DNA of 64,000 nucleotides from Cacajao melanocephalus (GCA_963573385.1 CAUYLG010062978.1:56738-120737), one strand, 5' to 3'. Positions 46,961 to 57,827 are shown, counted from the stretch's first letter. The notes: generated from the sequence alone by a model not told the origin. Program-made: numbers and translations.

Positions 46961-48755
46961 GTAAGGGTTATGATAGAAATAAACACAAGATGCTATTTGA
47001 ACCTTTGGGAAACTGGGAGTTTAATGATAAAAGAGTTAGGTCCAAGGTCTCCTGAATGATGCCATCTTTAGTTTGTTGAGTCTTGATGAATAAGTAAAAG
47101 ATAGGAAGACAAAATAAATATTTCTATTAAAAATACATATATATATTTTAGCTAAATTGACCAATCAATTTTATCACATAATTGGTTGATTTATAGAACA
47201 AATAGTTGGCCCAGTTAAATCACATAACTGATTTTTTATTCCGCAATTTTTTTCATGTAAAAATACTACATTTGTTTTTCTTTGATATAAATTTTTAGAT
47301 GCAGATTCATAGTTACTTTCCTGTGAAAAGAAAATGATATGAACTGTAATATTGCATTTAACTGAATATAAAAATAGCTGTTTTAAACAACTGAATACAT
47401 TAAATTGGTATAGATGGAAAATAGTGAAAATTGCTTTACAAAGAACATTTTATCTTAAACCATTATCAGCTACTGGGAGATTTCTGCACTGCATTTTAAA
47501 TAGTAATCATAAAAAGAATTGCAATAAAATGTTTATATGGTGTTCTATACTCCTACATATAGTAGAGCAATATCACTTCTGAAAGTTCTGGAGCAATAAT
47601 TTCCTCACTTGGTTTTCCTGTACATCTATACGTGCTGATTTTCCAAGGATCTATTAGCTTCTCTCCATGAGTTACTCCTACTACTTAGTAGATACAGATT
47701 AGAGATTATTTTCTTACTACTTGGGACTATTTGGGATACTTCAGATGTGTTTAGAAGCACAAAGTACTTCAAATGAAATTTACTCTCTGTAACTATCAAC
47801 CAATCCAGACCAAGTTTGGAAGGCCTCCATTAAACCCTTAACCTAACATGAGCTTCATATCATGCAGCATTAAGACTCCCAAAGTTGCAAGTAACATAAA
47901 ACCCATCCTAAACTGACTCAAACAAAACAGGGAGTTCTTTAGTTCATATTACTGGCAAGTAACAAAATAATTAATTTCAGGTGAGGCTTCATCTTAATTA
48001 CTTTAAATGTATGCACTATAATACATGGAAAGCAAGCTGAAAAATAGAGCTCTATGTAATTTTAATTTTCCAAATTATCCATAATAAACAACTCTATGGG
48101 CTGTTGTTTCTAAGACAAATCAATAAATGGAACCAATAATCCCTCTAATCCTACTATGGTAATGATATTACTTTTCTTCTAATTAGGAGGCAAGATACTA
48201 ATATTATAATTTCTGTTCATGGCTGGAGCTATCCCTATAAGAGATACAATAAGTGTTCTCTGAGCAGAATGAATACAGGTTCTTATCAGAATTAAGTTCA
48301 GGTGCAAAGCTATTCTTACTTGAAATATTTACTACTATTTTTAAAATTCAATTCTAGTAGAATACAGTAATAGATTGAGGATTAAGTATATTAAGACTAA
48401 GAGTTTCTGTGAACAGATTTTGCCTTGCAGTTGCTACAGAAATTTTTGTAGAAAAAAATCAGAAATTTTTCATTGTTTGCTAAAGCCATTGTCTGGAAAT
48501 TCATGGCTGTCCTGGTTATAAATGTCAGTCATTAATTTTGATGTCTGTATTTATGTCAGTTCAGGACAGCAACCCCTTTGGAAAATGGATGAGTCCTTTC
48601 TAGGAGTAGAGTCAGAAGAACCACAAGTAATAGCTATGTATTATTCAAATATTGTATTTATTAGGAAATAAAAATGATTTGAACTTTTTAAACAAATTTC
48701 TATTTCTTTATGAGTAATAGAATGATGGTGATGGTATTTTTATTTTTGAGAATCC
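46961..48755. other. Unassigned sequence, about 1.8 kb
   Basis: AT-rich. 47870-47990 (AGTTGCAAGTAACATAAAAC, AACTGACTCAAACAAAACAG) resembles an old LTR- or LINE-type repeat that I cannot name. The 76-codon frame at 47352-47582 has no domain. Confidence 0.4.
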
Positions 48756-48759
48756 AGTT

Positions 48760-50270
48760 TCAATCTGGTATCAATGGAAGAATCAACAAACTTATTCTAA
48801 AATAACTATGGAAGGGTAAAAATCTACAAATACTCAGGTTAACTTTGAAGAAAACCTGGGCAGTCATCCTTAGATTTTATGGCATGACAGAAAGACACAG
48901 TAATATTAACAGAATCATTCTGGTACAGGTAGTGACAATTAGACCATATCAAATGATGCACCATTATTTCTGCTATATTCTATTCTTTAGAAGTCTACTC
49001 CACCATCAGGAAGAGAATTAAGGTCCACCTTTTAAAGGGAAAAGTAGACAATAATTTGTGGCGATAATTTTAAAACCTACAAAAAGCAAACATAAAGAAA
49101 ATTGGCACAGGAAATGACCAGGCAGGGCACAAAAGGGAAGTCCACAAAATGAAGAAGTCTATCAAGAGACAGTCAAATTCACTAGTTATCTGAGGAAAGG
49201 AAATTAAAACAAGCAAGAAGTATCACTTTACATCCAGCAGAATGGCAAAACTAGTAACTCAGAAAATACCAAGTGCTGACAAGGAAGTCTCATGAATAGC
49301 AAATATGATTGACACTATTTCAGCCATTCTAGAAAGCAAATGTTAGAATTTGACAGCATTACTATAAGAACACATATACTCTTTATCCCATGGATCCCAT
49401 TCTGGGTTATATACTTCAGAAAAATTCTCACCAAATATGGAAATAGACATGTATAAGAATGTTCAACCCAACGTGCTGGAGACTGGGAAGTAAAATAGAT
49501 TTCGATGTAGTGTGTACTGGACAGCAATAAGAAGTAACAAATTATATACATATGTGGCAGAATGCATAATTCTCAGGAAAGAAAAATTCCTTGTTTAAAA
49601 ATGTTGGAAATTTTAAAACGTTATACTATTTGTTAGAAAGTTAGAAAGATATATAAACATAAAATATCTCATATTTCAAAAGGACACCTGCATGTTTAAG
49701 AATATATGTCTGACACATTATATTTAGGGCCAATAATTAATGCGAATGGTAGTGTAAATCATGGAAAATGGAAAAAAATAAGAATTAGAAAGGAAATTTG
49801 CATGCACTGGTGCTAAAAATGTGCAAAATAAACCACAGGGAAGTCTGACTAAACAGACTCTTAGCATCTGACATCCAAGGAACATGCACACAAACATACA
49901 CCCACATACAAACACAAGCACAAAACAATTTAGGTAGCCACTAATAGGATGGCACACTAAATTAAAGAACATTCTAATAGATGAATATTATCCATCTATT
50001 AGAATGATGTTTATGAATAATTTCTCATCATTTATATGATGGTAAGTGTAAAAAATCAGAAAATTAAATAGACATAGAGGGAAAATGCAAATAAAAATAT
50101 ATGCATAAATATTAAAATTCATAAAAATCTTAGCAGTAGAAATTACTCAGGCATTTAAATTTTAAATTGTTTTTTATCTTTAATCTTGTTGTTTTCTAAT
50201 GTTTTGTGTTATGAGCATAATAAACTTATAGATCATATATTCCTTTGAGATCAAGTATACTTTTTAAAAG
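48760..50270 (+). mobile_element. L1M LINE, sense, discontinuous (ORF2 end and 3' UTR)
   Basis: ORF2-like words in sense order: ATCAACAAACTTATTCTAAA, ATTCTGGTACAGGTAGTGAC, TTCACTAGTTATCTGAGGAA, CCAGCAGAATGGCAAAACTA, AGTGCTGACAAGGAAGTCTC and ACATGTATAAGAATGTTCAA. Then the 3' UTR pattern TGATGTTTATGAATAATTTC and AGAAATTACTCAGGCATTTA at 49930-50260. All frames are broken. A perfect 14-bp hairpin lies at 49970-50006. Confidence 0.7.
49970..50006. repeat. Perfect 14-bp hairpin within L1M
   Basis: CATTCTAATAGATG at 49970-49983 and its exact reverse complement CATCTATTAGAATG at 49993-50006 are separated by the 9-nt loop AATATTATC. The corresponding L1M consensus segment, as I remember it, is not palindromic. 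Confidence 0.97.
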
Positions 50271-50284
50271 ATAATCAAAATTTC

Positions 50285-51345
50285 TAGTCTCAGCTCCAAC
50301 ATGTAAAGAGCCTGAAAGTCATCACTCTCATCCTTATAAAAACAACAACAACAACAAAAAGACAAATTGAAAATGAACTACTCTTCTTGGACCCATCAGA
50401 GAACCGAGTTTGCAGGATCACCCCCAAATCTACGGAGACAAGTGACTCCACAGGGTCATCATGGCTGAAATCTACTCATCTGGAGTAGAAGTCTGGAATC
50501 AAACACTGGTGTCACTTAACTGGTAATTCTGACAAATTGTTGGAGGCTGAGTATGGAAAAGCATGAGAGTGAGAAACTATGGGGGTGACAGTGTTCGGGT
50601 AGACGGGTGTCATACTTTCCTGGCTTTATCTCCAGAAACTACCCCAGGTTTTCATTATGAAGATCTAAGAGAGATCCCACTTATAGCTCTGTCTTGCACA
50701 GGGAAAATTAATCCTTGTGAATTATGCCCAGGTCCTCCAAAACAAAGGCCCGCATCTAAGAGGAAAGACTTTAGTGGAGCCTCCTCACCCTAAAACCAAG
50801 GTAGAAGGGCATTCGTCTCATACCAACTTCCTGGAGCCTTCCTGTCTCCCCTCAAGTGATGGGGAGAGCTATACAAGAAGAAAAATTGTGAGGGTTACAG
50901 CCCAGTAATATAAGCCTACCCAAAGATTGAGATTTAATCAATCCTAGGATTCTAGGATGTCCTGTCTCCCACATCGCACAATCACACCAAAAGGGCTCTG
51001 GTATAGTAACAGAAGATTAGTCCTGAAAGTGATGCAAGACAAAGACTTTTGAGGAGGAGTGTTGAGGGAAGCCAAAAGTCAGGAAGGAAGACAAAAACGA
51101 AGACAAGACAGTAGCAGTCATTAAACAAAGCCCCATGCCTAGCCAAATTAACATAAACACACCAGAGACCTATTTACCCCAATTCCTAGACAAAATGAAT
51201 AAATTCCTAGATGAATGATAAATTCCAAATTAACACAAACACACCAGAGACCTATTTACCCCAATTCCTAGACGAAATGAATGATTTCCTATACAACCTA
51301 CCAAGACTGAATCATTCATTATCATTAAACCTAGATGATCAAAAT
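50285..51345 (+). mobile_element. L1 5' UTR fragment joined to ORF2-like sequence
   Basis: GAAAATGAACTACTCTTCTT, GGACCCATCAGAGAACCGAG, GACAAGTGACTCCACAGGGT, GCATGAGAGTGAGAAACTAT, CTGTCTTGCACAGGGAAAAT and GGCTCTGGTATAGTAACAGA match the 5' UTR type of L1MA/L1PB elements as I recall it. From about 51185, CCTAGACGAAATGAATG and ACCTACCAAGACTGAATC look like mid-ORF2, so the end of the UTR, ORF1 and much of ORF2 have been deleted. The 5' part of an L1 without its 3' end must result from a later deletion. Frames at 50563-50793 and 50717-50908 are UTR by-products. Confidence 0.6.
51143..51297 (+). repeat. 82-bp tandem duplication
   Basis: The unit starting CCAAATTAACATAAACACAC at 51143 recurs at 51225 (CCAAATTAACACAAACACAC). 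The first 57 bp of each unit differ at only two or three positions; the ends diverge. The duplication is inside the L1-derived segment. Confidence 0.95.
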
Positions 51346-51774
51346 ACCAAAAATGAAAGTTTTTAATGGTTTAGGGTTTTTTCTTTTTTTAATTTTGGAG
51401 ATGTCAAAGGGAAAACTGTTAGAATTTGTGTCACGTATGTAAGAAGAGGTCTATATTGGGAAGCATAAGTTTTCTCAGTATTCATGTTATGACATCTGCA
51501 AAGGAGAGAAGAGTAACTGCAGAATAAGATGAAGCTCAGGAAAAGAAAGTAAGAGGATAATCAAGATAAAGTTTGAGAAAATAAGAAATAACTAGAGTGA
51601 AAACTTCATTGACTGAAATTGGAATTTGTGATTCAGCTGTGACTTTGCACACACAAAAAAAGTCATTTTGTGGGTCTCATATTTCTTGTCACCATAATCT
51701 TTATGTCAAAGAAAAAATATGTGAGTCAAATAAAACACTGCTCGTGAATCACTGAAGTAAATAGCAATAATTAT
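51346..51774. other. Unassigned sequence
   Basis: About 430 bases, with a short A/T-rich tract at 51378-51398. No gene or named repeat. Confidence 0.45.
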
Positions 51775-52010
51775 AACATCAGCAGTAATAGCTTCTAAAA
51801 CATGAATACATATTATATGCTGGCATTTTACACACATTCCTTCCTTTTGTTCTCACCATTTTTCTTGTGAGATGGTAGGTATTATTAGTCCCACTTTTTG
51901 ATAGGAAAAATGATGTTTAGAAAATGCAAAAGACACACAGCAAATTCAAAGCCAAATGAGATCTGTCTGGCTTCCAAATCTTAGCACTTTTCACGATACT
52001 AGAAAGTTCA
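51775..52010 (-). repeat. MIR SINE, nearly complete
   Basis: Antisense MIR: CAGCAGTAATAGCTTCTAAA, CATTTTACACACATTCCTTC, TGAGATGGTAGGTATTATTA, AAAGACACACAGCAAATTCA and GATCTGTCTGGCTTCCAAA in canonical reverse order. Confidence 0.85.
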
Positions 52011-52611
52011 AAACAAAATAAAGTATTAGGTCACCAGGTGTAAGTCCAGTACATAAGAAAAGTGTTGGCAGAACAATAGTAAGAGCAATCCAATCTGGTG
52101 AGTCACCTACAGTGAACTTCTGCTTGGCTTATTGCAATAATTTTAGGGATATTTATACATATATGATATATTTATCTAGCTCATATTTTGCCCAATGAGG
52201 TTTAAATTTTGTGTGCATTTTTTGAACATTTGCCAACGAATGATGCCAAATTTGGGAAGGCAACCCAGAAGTGTACTCTTCTGCTTACGGGGTAAAGGCT
52301 TATATTTTATCATTTATTTATTTGCAAGTAGATAATTGAGAGACTCTCAGAGTTAAATTGTTTGCACTCTGTTAAATGATTTGATGCTGATGGGCCCCAG
52401 ATGTCCTGAAAATGTTCCCACACCCTTGATGGTTCCCTCTGTACACTCATTACTGCCTTAGCAAAGCTGAACATATTTACAAATTCTAGGTCACCATCTG
52501 CAAAGATGTTATGTTGTGTCTATTTCAAATAAAAAAGCATACTCATATATTATGAATAACATGATGCCCTTTGAAAAATATGATAACATGAGGGTATAGT
52601 GATCAACAGAG
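52011..52611. other. Unassigned sequence
   Basis: About 600 bases of AT-rich DNA with no recognised repeat or gene. Confidence 0.45.
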
Positions 52612-52855
52612 TATCTTTGTGGTTAGGAGTCTCAGAATAAGAATTAGACAGATCTGCTGACAGTCCTAGCTTTTCTACTTAGTGGTGTGACTTTGAACCA
52701 ATCACATAACTTCTCTGAGCATCAGTATTCTCATCTGAAAAACAGGAAGAATAATACCTCTCCAGGTTGCTGTAAGAATTGAATGCTATAAGAATTATGT
52801 AAAAAGCCCAGTGCTGATCGCATAGTAAGTGATTAATAAATGATTAGTTTTGTTA
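52612..52855 (+). repeat. MIR SINE, nearly complete
   Basis: Sense MIR from TATCTTTGTGGTTAGGAGTC through TTCTACTTAGTGGTGTGACT, AACTTCTCTGAGCATCAGTA, TAATACCTCTCCAGGTTGCT and AGCCCAGTGCTGATCGCATA to a TAATAAATGATTAG end. Confidence 0.9.
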
Positions 52856-54157
52856 GGAAACCAGCATAGTAACATGGCAAATATTAGACAAATATATTTT
52901 AATTTCTCTGCAAATCATATTTTTTAAAAACTAATCACCTCTGACATCAATCTTGTTTTTCCCAAGAAAATATGGATGTGAAAGTCTGGAATTATTTAGA
53001 AGTAATATCTTATTGAATTTTTTCACTTCCCATTAAACACAAAATAATTAGCTGTCCAGAATGTTGAATTTAACATAAAGAAATCCACATATGAAGAAAA
53101 AGTAAGAGAGATAGTCTACTCACTGGGGACCTGGGAGATAATAGGGTGAGAAAGTGATGGGAGTATGGGTGGGAGAAGGCTTTCTTTCACCCCAGTTGGG
53201 ACTGTGTGAGAAAGCCAACCAACCAGATGTGTGGACACCCCTAAACAAACTTGGTGTAGAGTAGGTAGCCTGGGGATGAACTTCTAGCTCAGCTTTTTCA
53301 AACTAATCTAGAATCCATGTTATGGATAGGACTCAGGGGTCTCCATGGCCTCACTGTGTCCTCTGAGTGAAAGGCAGTGGGTCCACCCTGGGAAAAGGTC
53401 AGGTGACCCTGAAGCAGAGGCTGGGGTTATTGCGCCTGGCAAGGGACTGAATGGAAGATAAGATATAAAATATTCAAGTGGCCCAAAGGCTGTAGAGGGG
53501 CTGAGTTAGCACCTCTGGCTGAGAGAAAAGATAAGACATGACAGACTTCCGTCAGCCTGGAAGGACAGTCTAACTAGGTAGACAGTAGACAACATGCTGC
53601 AGATCTGAAAAGCCAGCAATGCCATTCTTAAGGTCTCCTGCCCTCAATGTTGACATGACTTCAACACACCCCACTTGGTTTCTGGCTGCTTTCTTGAAAG
53701 GAGCTCGAAGGGCAGAAGACAGAACTACAAGAAGCGAAGACATTTTTCTAAATTGAATTAAGCATTATCTAAAGGAACAGCTTGATTTTCCAGATCAGAC
53801 TAAGTTTTAGAACAGGTAGGACCAAAGGCTGTTTTCCTCCCTCAATACCCAGTGTGTCACGGCTTAGGAAGAAGTTTGGATTAAAGATACAACAAAGGTT
53901 CATTTTTTTTCTGTGCACTTCTAGACTATAGTGTGAGTAAACATGTGGCCCCATTTCATTCTTATTATTGTTCTTACTGAGGTTATTAATACCTCAATTC
54001 CCTTTAACCAAACCCTTCTCAGTGGAATTTTCTAACAGGCAGTGATAGGTTTGCACTGAGAATCAGCTTTCTCACCCCTCACTCTGGTGGTCACCACATG
54101 TTTAGAATTTGGCCTTTCATAGCCTGTGGCACTATAATGGAGTTTTAAATCTCTTAG
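52856..54157. other. Unassigned sequence, GC-richer middle
   Basis: 53090-53720 is noticeably less AT-rich than its surroundings but contains no long frame, CpG island or recognised repeat. It might be unique DNA or an old LTR. The 61-codon minus frame at 53769-53954 has no domain. Confidence 0.45.
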
Positions 54158-54230
54158 CAATGCTTTCTAGTTCAAAGCCACAAGCTTGGTCTCCTTAGCA
54201 CCAGAGGCTAACCAATTGAGCTAACTATAA
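54158..54230 (-). pseudogene. tRNA-Ile-like fossil (pseudogene or SINE head)
   Basis: On the minus strand, TTAGCTCAATTGGTTAG (54224-54208) matches the D-arm and A box of tRNA-Ile at 16 of 17 positions. TGGTGCTAA (54203-54195) matches its anticodon stem and the first loop bases exactly, CCAAG follows, and GCTTTGAAC occupies the place of the T-loop/B box GGTTCGAAC. Spacing fits a 73-nt tRNA with a GGTGC stem and an AAG-type anticodon loop. The T stem 3' side and both acceptor strands no longer pair, so it cannot be a working tRNA. It may be a tRNA pseudogene or the head of a tRNA-derived SINE other than MIR. Confidence 0.6.
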
Positions 54231-54918
54231 CTGTAGGGACTACAGACAAGCCCCAAACCAATCCAGAGGACTTTTAAATGTCAATAATGAAGACTTTATT
54301 ATTGATGTTTATGACTATCTTCTAGGTAGGGGTTTTAAGAAATGTCTGTCGTTTTCATGTATTTTTTTCTAGATTGCTGTGTAAGTGAACAATATTCAAA
54401 AAAAAAACAAACAAACAAAAAAGGGGGGGGGCTTCCAAACACGTGCTATACATTTTTCACTTAGAATAAGAAATCTCACTCACGGTTATGACCCTATATG
54501 GAGACAGTGATGAACGTGAAAAGTAAAATAACAGCTTACCAATGGGCAAACTCTGTCTAAGAGAGGTCTCCATTAAAGGAAGTGGACATTCTTAAAAGTG
54601 CGTATTTGTACATACCAGCTAGGCCACTACAAATCTGAAATTGTGGTTTGCATATTACATTGTTCACCTGCTATGCTTTCTTCATCATGCTTTGCAAGTG
54701 TGTCTGTGAAGAAACTGGAATTTGGCATGGAGAATCTTATATTTGCAAGATTATCTAGTGTCTGAAATTTTCAGGAGTGATTTGACCAATAAAGCATATT
54801 TCAGCCTTTTATATTTTGCCGACCACTGTTCCACCTAAATTGTCACCATTCTACTTAATTCAGGCAAGGAAGCTAGCAAAACACAAACATCGCCTGCAGG
54901 TCACTTCCACATATTAAT
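54231..54918. other. Unassigned sequence with A/CAAA/G9 tract
   Basis: No gene or named repeat. 54398-54431 holds a run of about A10, then (CAAA)n-type sequence and nine consecutive G (54423-54431). Confidence 0.5.
54398..54431 (+). repeat. A-run, CAAA repeat and G9 run
   Basis: Purine-rich low-complexity block: A10, CAAACAAACAAAAAA, then G9. A G9 run abutting an A-run is uncommon and prone to length change or sequencing error. Confidence 0.9.
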
Positions 54919-54989
54919 GTCACATTATATATAATAAAATGTATAACATATATGATATAATATTTATAATATATACTAATAATGTGACA
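54919..54989. repeat. AT-rich quasi-palindrome, 71 bp
   Basis: TGTCACATTAT at 54919-54929 is the exact reverse complement of ATAATGTGACA at 54979-54989. Between them lies almost pure A/T with partly inverse-related words (ATATAATAAA against TTTATAATATAT). It could extrude as a cruciform. Confidence 0.85.
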
Positions 54990-55689
54990 GTAATGCTGCC
55001 TAGTCTTTAAGATACAAGCCTCCATTCTTGGGATACATAGATAAATAAAACACAGGACCTTCTCTTGTGATTTTTCTTGGAGAACAGTTTCCCCATTGGA
55101 GGATAGAACAAAAGTAGGACTGTCAAGCAGGACTTGGCACCGCAAAGGAGATCCTGCCATGGGTACTGAGAGGAGTTAAGGAAGAATGCCCTGGCCCTAA
55201 TGGCTAAGCTTCTGTTCTGTTGAACATAAACAGTTTTACAGGTACCACCATCAGACCGTACTGTGACTGTGATAAATCAAGGCAGGAACAAAACAACTAC
55301 ATAATCAGGTATGAACATGGACAAAACAAAAACATCTTCCCGACCAAGCCAACAGACCAAGTACCCTCTGTCCCGGCCAATATGAGTGCTGCATCACTAC
55401 TAATTGAAATTTTTGCCTCACTCCGTTCTTCTCACCTTCAGGAGAAGAATTATTAAGAACCTAATCATAGAATTACCTGTTTCTTCCCAGCATCAAATCC
55501 AGAATGAAGCCTCACTTCTTCAAGGCCTCCTCCAAATCATCTAACCCTATACAAACCCTAAAGTAAGTAATTTCTAACACCGTTTTATTGCGATGTCCCA
55601 CAAGTTAATAATGAAACAAGTCAATAAACTCAAATTGAGTCAAATATAGATGTGTTTCTGGTGGTCTCTGATTAAGGGAAATGACATCG
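54990..55689. other. Unassigned, possible LTR-like sequence
   Basis: CTAATGGCTAAGCTTCTGTT at about 55198 and an AATAAACTC with GTTTCTGGTGGTCTCTGATT at 55624-55673 give this segment a retroviral-LTR flavour, with a GT-rich end after a possible polyadenylation signal. I cannot name a family or find both LTR ends, so this is a weak suggestion. The 78-codon frame at 55220-55456 has no domain. Confidence 0.3.
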
Positions 55690-57490
55690 CTTTGCCTCTT
55701 CTTTTGAGATTCATGGAATCTTAGACTCAGACCTGTGGTTGCTTAAGATCATGTGGTCTGAATTCAACTGTGTATAAAATCTCTTCAATATTTTTGACAT
55801 ATTATTAAGCACCATTTAATAAGTATCTATAGCATTAAAAACATATTTACCCAATAAGGGATCCCATTAATTAATTATTACATAATTATCTCTATTTATT
55901 AGAGAATTATTACTTATGTTGAACCCCAAATCTACCATTCATTAACTCTACCGAGGCTTTTCTCTCTTGACTTACAAACAATGACATGAACCTCTTTTTT
56001 GTATGATATAGATTCAAATCTTTAAAGATGCCTGCTGTAGTTCCCACATTTTCTCATTTCAGGTTCAATATTATCAGTATATTATCAGTTATTTTGATTG
56101 TTTATCCTTTCCATAATTTACACTCTATATACTCTCAATCCCTCTCTAAACATATTCTTGTTTGTTACAATGTGTCTTAAAGAGTTAGCCTGTATTTGAG
56201 AACGGTATTTCAGACAAAGGCTTATCACTGCATGGCTTCTATCTTGGTATGGATCTGTCCCGTTCATTTATTGCCTTAACCTAAAAGAACATTAAATGGT
56301 ATAGCCATTTAACAATTTTGTTGGATACAATAGATGGATAGAATAAATTCTGGAGTCAGACTGCTGAGCTTCTCATCCATACTCTATGGTTTAACAGATC
56401 TGTAACCTTGGGCAGTTATTTTAACCTTCCATGTCTTGGTTTTTTCATCAATAATTGGTGAGAAATGTCAGACCTACATCATAGTGTTGTTGTGATGAGG
56501 AAATAGAGATACTTACAAAAGCATTTTTCACAAAGTAAATGCTATATAAGGATTTTCTTACTATTTGCTATTGTCTTTGAAACACAGGCCTATCTGTGTA
56601 TTTATAATTTTGTCTATTCTGGATTTGTTCATGCCTTTAAACATTAAGTGTTTACATTTACATTTACCTTAGTGTTTAAATTTGACTCAGAATTCCACCC
56701 TTTGGAATGTATTTTTAACTTTTAGCCTCTAACATACTTTATTCGATATCTATCTCAGTTTTACGTCACCCCAAAATGAGATAAGCACTTCACAGAACAC
56801 ACTAAACACGTATATTTGAATAGGAAAGACATGAAGGCAGAGCCGTTTAACACACCCTTAGCTATCTCCCTTCCAATAAGCAGATTCATTAACAATACCC
56901 ATTTGGAGATGCTCATTATAGAAATCATGAGTCTACCCAGTAGTACATCACCCAGATCAAATTTCTTCATGTTTTAAAAGTATATTATAGGAAATTCTGT
57001 CAAATGGTTTCTGAAATCTTGACATAGTCTCTAACATAGCTCTAAACCAATATCGAGGAATTCTATTAAAAATAATATATTCACCTGGGATGGCTTAATC
57101 ACAAAGTCTCACGCTGTCACTTCTTTAAGTCTTCATAGATATACCATTTTATCATTTTGTAATACTTTCTGTCACAACATCAAGCTCACTGGCTCATAGG
57201 TGTCACTAACTGTATCCAATTTTTGAAAGTCGCGACAATGTATACTAATCTTCATCATTCTTCATAGCTTCTATTTGACATAGCGTTTCATACATCACCA
57301 AGGTTGGTTTATCAGTTTAATCTGAACTCAATAAAAAATGATAAGCTATTCACTAAGCTCTACGAACAAATATGTGAATAGAAAAAGTTTGAGAACGGAG
57401 CCCTTTGACATCACCAGACCACAAAATTCTTTGGGGATACCCATTCATATCTAAATTCAATCAATCAAGTGTTTCAATTAACTAGGTTTC
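55690..57490 (-). mobile_element. CR1/L3 LINE remnant, antisense, about 1.8 kb
   Basis: Very old LINE recognised by word order of the CR1/L3 family in antisense: TTCATGGAATCTTAGACTCA, AAATCTTTAAAGATGCCTGC, TCTCAATCCCTCTCTAAACA, TTTGAGAACGGTATTTCAGA, then after a gap AATTCTGTCAAATGGTTTCT, GAAATCTTGACATAGTCTCT and CATCAAGCTCACTGGCTCAT. The minus frame at 56970-56761 retains KGVLNGSAFMSFLFKY, a decayed form of the SGVPQGSVLGPLLF-type reverse transcriptase block. One segment occurs twice (56782-56860 and 57340-57415). All frames are dead. Confidence 0.6.
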
Positions 57491-57494
57491 AAGC

Positions 57495-57757
57495 CAGTAA
57501 CTCTCAAAGTTTTTGACAGTGAGAAATACTAAGAAATACATACACTTTATATTGCTCTCTCTCCTACTTTTTTATATACACACAAACACACACACAAAGA
57601 GAGAGAGAGAGAGACAGAGAAAGATAGAAACCATGCTTAATATTCCTATATAATATTTTCTAACCTGTTCTAGAAAAAGAAGCTGGGCCCAAACCCACCA
57701 AACTGATTTTATGGCCCACTAATAAGCAAGCCACAGCCCATGATTAGGAAAACACTG
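57495..57757 (+). mobile_element. hAT-type MITE with an internal microsatellite
   Basis: Starts CAGTAACTCTCAAAGTTTTT, contains GAGAAATACTAAGAAATACA, AACCTGTTCTAGAAAAAGAA and TGGCCCACTAATAAGC, and ends GATTAGGAAAACACTG, giving the CAGTG...CACTG termini of hAT MITEs. A (CA)n(GA)n tract (about 57580-57618) has expanded inside it. Family not named. Confidence 0.6.
57580..57618 (+). repeat. (CA)n(GA)n compound microsatellite
   Basis: ACACACAAACACACACACAAAGAGAGAGAGAGAGAGACAGAGA-type sequence, given here in description only: a CA-rich block followed by an uninterrupted GA block of about nine units. Confidence 0.9.
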
Positions 57758-57827
57758 CTCCAACACATCATTTTTTGCATCTTTCTTGTAACTGAACCTA
57801 ATAAAATTCTGTATCAGCTTGAATATC

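Noticed and set aside
57495..57757. 8-bp target duplication for the hAT-type element
   Set aside because: The flanking octamers do not match, so no duplication is claimed.
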